NCBI GenBank assembly: GCA_009778785.1
Contig: WRFN01000013.1
Span: forward strand, 1-37,182
From: Betaproteobacteria bacterium
GTDB lineage: Bacteria > Pseudomonadota > Gammaproteobacteria > Burkholderiales > Casimicrobiaceae
Direction: 5' to 3'
DNA: 37,182 bases
Position numbers and translations under genes: made by a program. Position 1 is the stretch's first letter. The number at the start of each line of letters is the position of its first letter. Below, one piece after another: positions 36,484 to 37,182 of this stretch. The notes under the pieces are model-generated. The model did no database searches. It saw only the letters and a program-made list of their open reading frames with translations, and had not been told where the DNA came from.

Positions 36484-36858
36484 ATGAATGAATTTCCCCT
36501 TCGCAAACCCAATCGCCTGAGAGATTATGATTACAGTCAGAATGGCGGGAATTATTCTCCCGTAGGGGCGGCATCCTGCCGCCCGCGATTATCGAAAATC
36601 GGAGAAATGATTTCAACAGCAACAGGCGGCAGAATGCCGCCCCTACGGCGCTCCGATTCAACGAGAATAGGCGGCAAGATGCCGCCCCTACGGCGCTTCG
36701 ATTCAACGAGAATAGGCAACAGGAAGCCGCCCCTACGGCGCTTCGATTCAACGAGAATAGGCGGCAGGATGCCGCCCCTACGGTGCCCCGATTCAACGAG
36801 AATAGGCGACAAGATGCCGCCCCTACGGCGCTTCGGTTCAATGGGTTTGGCGCCGTAA
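36484..36858 (+). pseudogene. Internally deleted RAYT copy 2 expanded by tandem REP units
   Basis: Starts MNEFPLRKPNRLRDYDYSQN, has the same two internal deletions as copy 1, and carries the forward REP at 36562-36583. Its 3' half is then a five-unit tandem array translated as 15-residue units of the type GGRMPPLRRSDSTRI. The frame stays open for 124 codons because the array unit is a multiple of three. Product, if any, would be a basic repetitive peptide. Sharing both deletions with copy 1 implies the two were duplicated after deletion. Confidence 0.8.
36625..36849. repeat. Five-unit 45-bp tandem array of REP palindromes
   Basis: Units start at 36625, 36670, 36715, 36760 and 36805. Each is a REP half-palindrome pair (GGCGGCAAGATGCCGCCCCT) plus a spacer beginning CGATTCAACGAGAATA in most copies. 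The units differ by a few substitutions and the last loses its spacer. The whole is a minisatellite that could vary in copy number. Confidence 0.92.
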
Positions 36859-36888
36859 CCGCGCCAACAACAACGCGAGAAATGAAAC

Positions 36889-37182
36889 ATGAATGAACCG
36901 CCTTTTCGCAAACCCAATCGCCTGAAGGATTATGATTACAGCCAAAACGGCGCGTATTTCATAACGGTATGCGCGAAAGAACGGCAGAAATTATTCGGCA
37001 GTATCGATAATTCCGTAGGGGCGGCATCCTGCCGCCTGCGATTATCGAAAATCGGAGAAATCGTTGCGGCAGAGATATTGCGCTTATCGCAAACCTACGA
37101 CGGCGTTGCCGTTGACCGCCATGTTGTTATGCCCAACCATGTTCATCTTCTTATCACCATCTTCGACAGCAACGGGCGGCAG
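36889..37182 (+). mobile_element. REP-associated tyrosine transposase (RAYT, TnpA-REP), 3' end beyond window
   Basis: Open from the ATG at 36889 to the last base, 98 codons. After MNEPPFRKPNRLKDYDYSQN come AYFITVCAKERQKLFG (typical first strand and helix of the Y1 transposase fold) and, at 81-89, MPNHVHLLI with the HxH metal-binding (HUH) motif. The catalytic tyrosine should lie just beyond the window. RAYTs are single-copy HUH enzymes linked to REP palindromes and thought to move them. Codons 43-49 (VGAASCR) are a REP (37015-37036) read in frame, and the last bases (GGCGGCAG) match the start of another REP at the equivalent place in copies 1 and 2. Whether those insertions leave an active enzyme is unknown. 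Confidence 0.88.

Noticed and set aside
36254-36841. A 195-codon minus-strand frame with repeated VGAASCR-type units
   Set aside because: It is the reverse reading of the REP array and miniature RAYT copies, with no independent coding evidence.
36625-36849. Possible CRISPR array from regularly spaced palindromic repeats
   Set aside because: Spacers are near-identical between units and the whole 45-bp unit repeats, so it is a tandem REP array; there are no cas genes nearby.

Overview
The window reads as a chromosomal segment of a betaproteobacterium. The main argument is gene order. A long, co-directional minus-strand block runs leuC, leuD, leuB, asd, fimV, truA, accD, folC, a SPOR/DedD-like gene, cvpA, purF. 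This is the backbone typical of Betaproteobacteria, although trpFBA, which usually lies between truA and accD, is missing here. A decaheme cytochrome and an outer-membrane porin of the MtrA/MtrB (MtoA/MtoB, PioA/PioB) type lie upstream. They suggest an organism that moves electrons across its outer membrane, for example an iron oxidiser or metal reducer. The genus cannot be fixed from this sequence.

Layout. Bases 1-1062 hold the 3' part of an Eco57I-like restriction-modification gene, beginning in a run of 19 C. Bases 1083-2874 look like a scar. A perfect 100-bp copy of the 5' end of hslU is fused in frame to the C-terminal domain of a type IV pilin, followed by a LysR-like remnant and an EamA transporter. 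The intact hslU follows at 2876, without hslV. After an AT-rich gene-poor stretch come a UPF0149 gene, gshA (convergent), mgtE, and a large membrane-anchored protein of unknown function that may be a glycoside-hydrolase-like enzyme.

From 26940 down to 11722 everything is on the minus strand: leucine biosynthesis (leuC, leuD, leuB) with two passengers (a VOC-family gene translationally coupled between leuC and leuD, and a secreted PEBP-family gene between leuD and leuB), asd, fimV, truA, accD, folC, SPOR, cvpA, purF and rraA. Bases 26941-27889 carry no gene. They hold two mosaic elements bounded by inverted dRS3-like palindromes, other short repeats and a terminator.

Bases 27890-31877 are a three-gene minus-strand operon: decaheme cytochrome, then MtrB-family porin, then a secreted carbohydrate-binding-module-like protein. 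mnmA lies upstream of it. On the plus strand, from 33497, is a complete MmeI-family (type IIL) fused restriction-modification enzyme that carries a REP-like palindrome inside its reading frame. Its stop overlaps the start of the first of three tandem copies of a REP-associated tyrosine transposase (RAYT) gene. Copies 1 and 2 are internally deleted miniatures packed with REP palindromes, one extended by a five-unit 45-bp array. Copy 3 is apparently intact and runs off the window. This REP/RAYT nest, the palindrome in the restriction gene, and the hslU-pilin chimera are the most unusual features.
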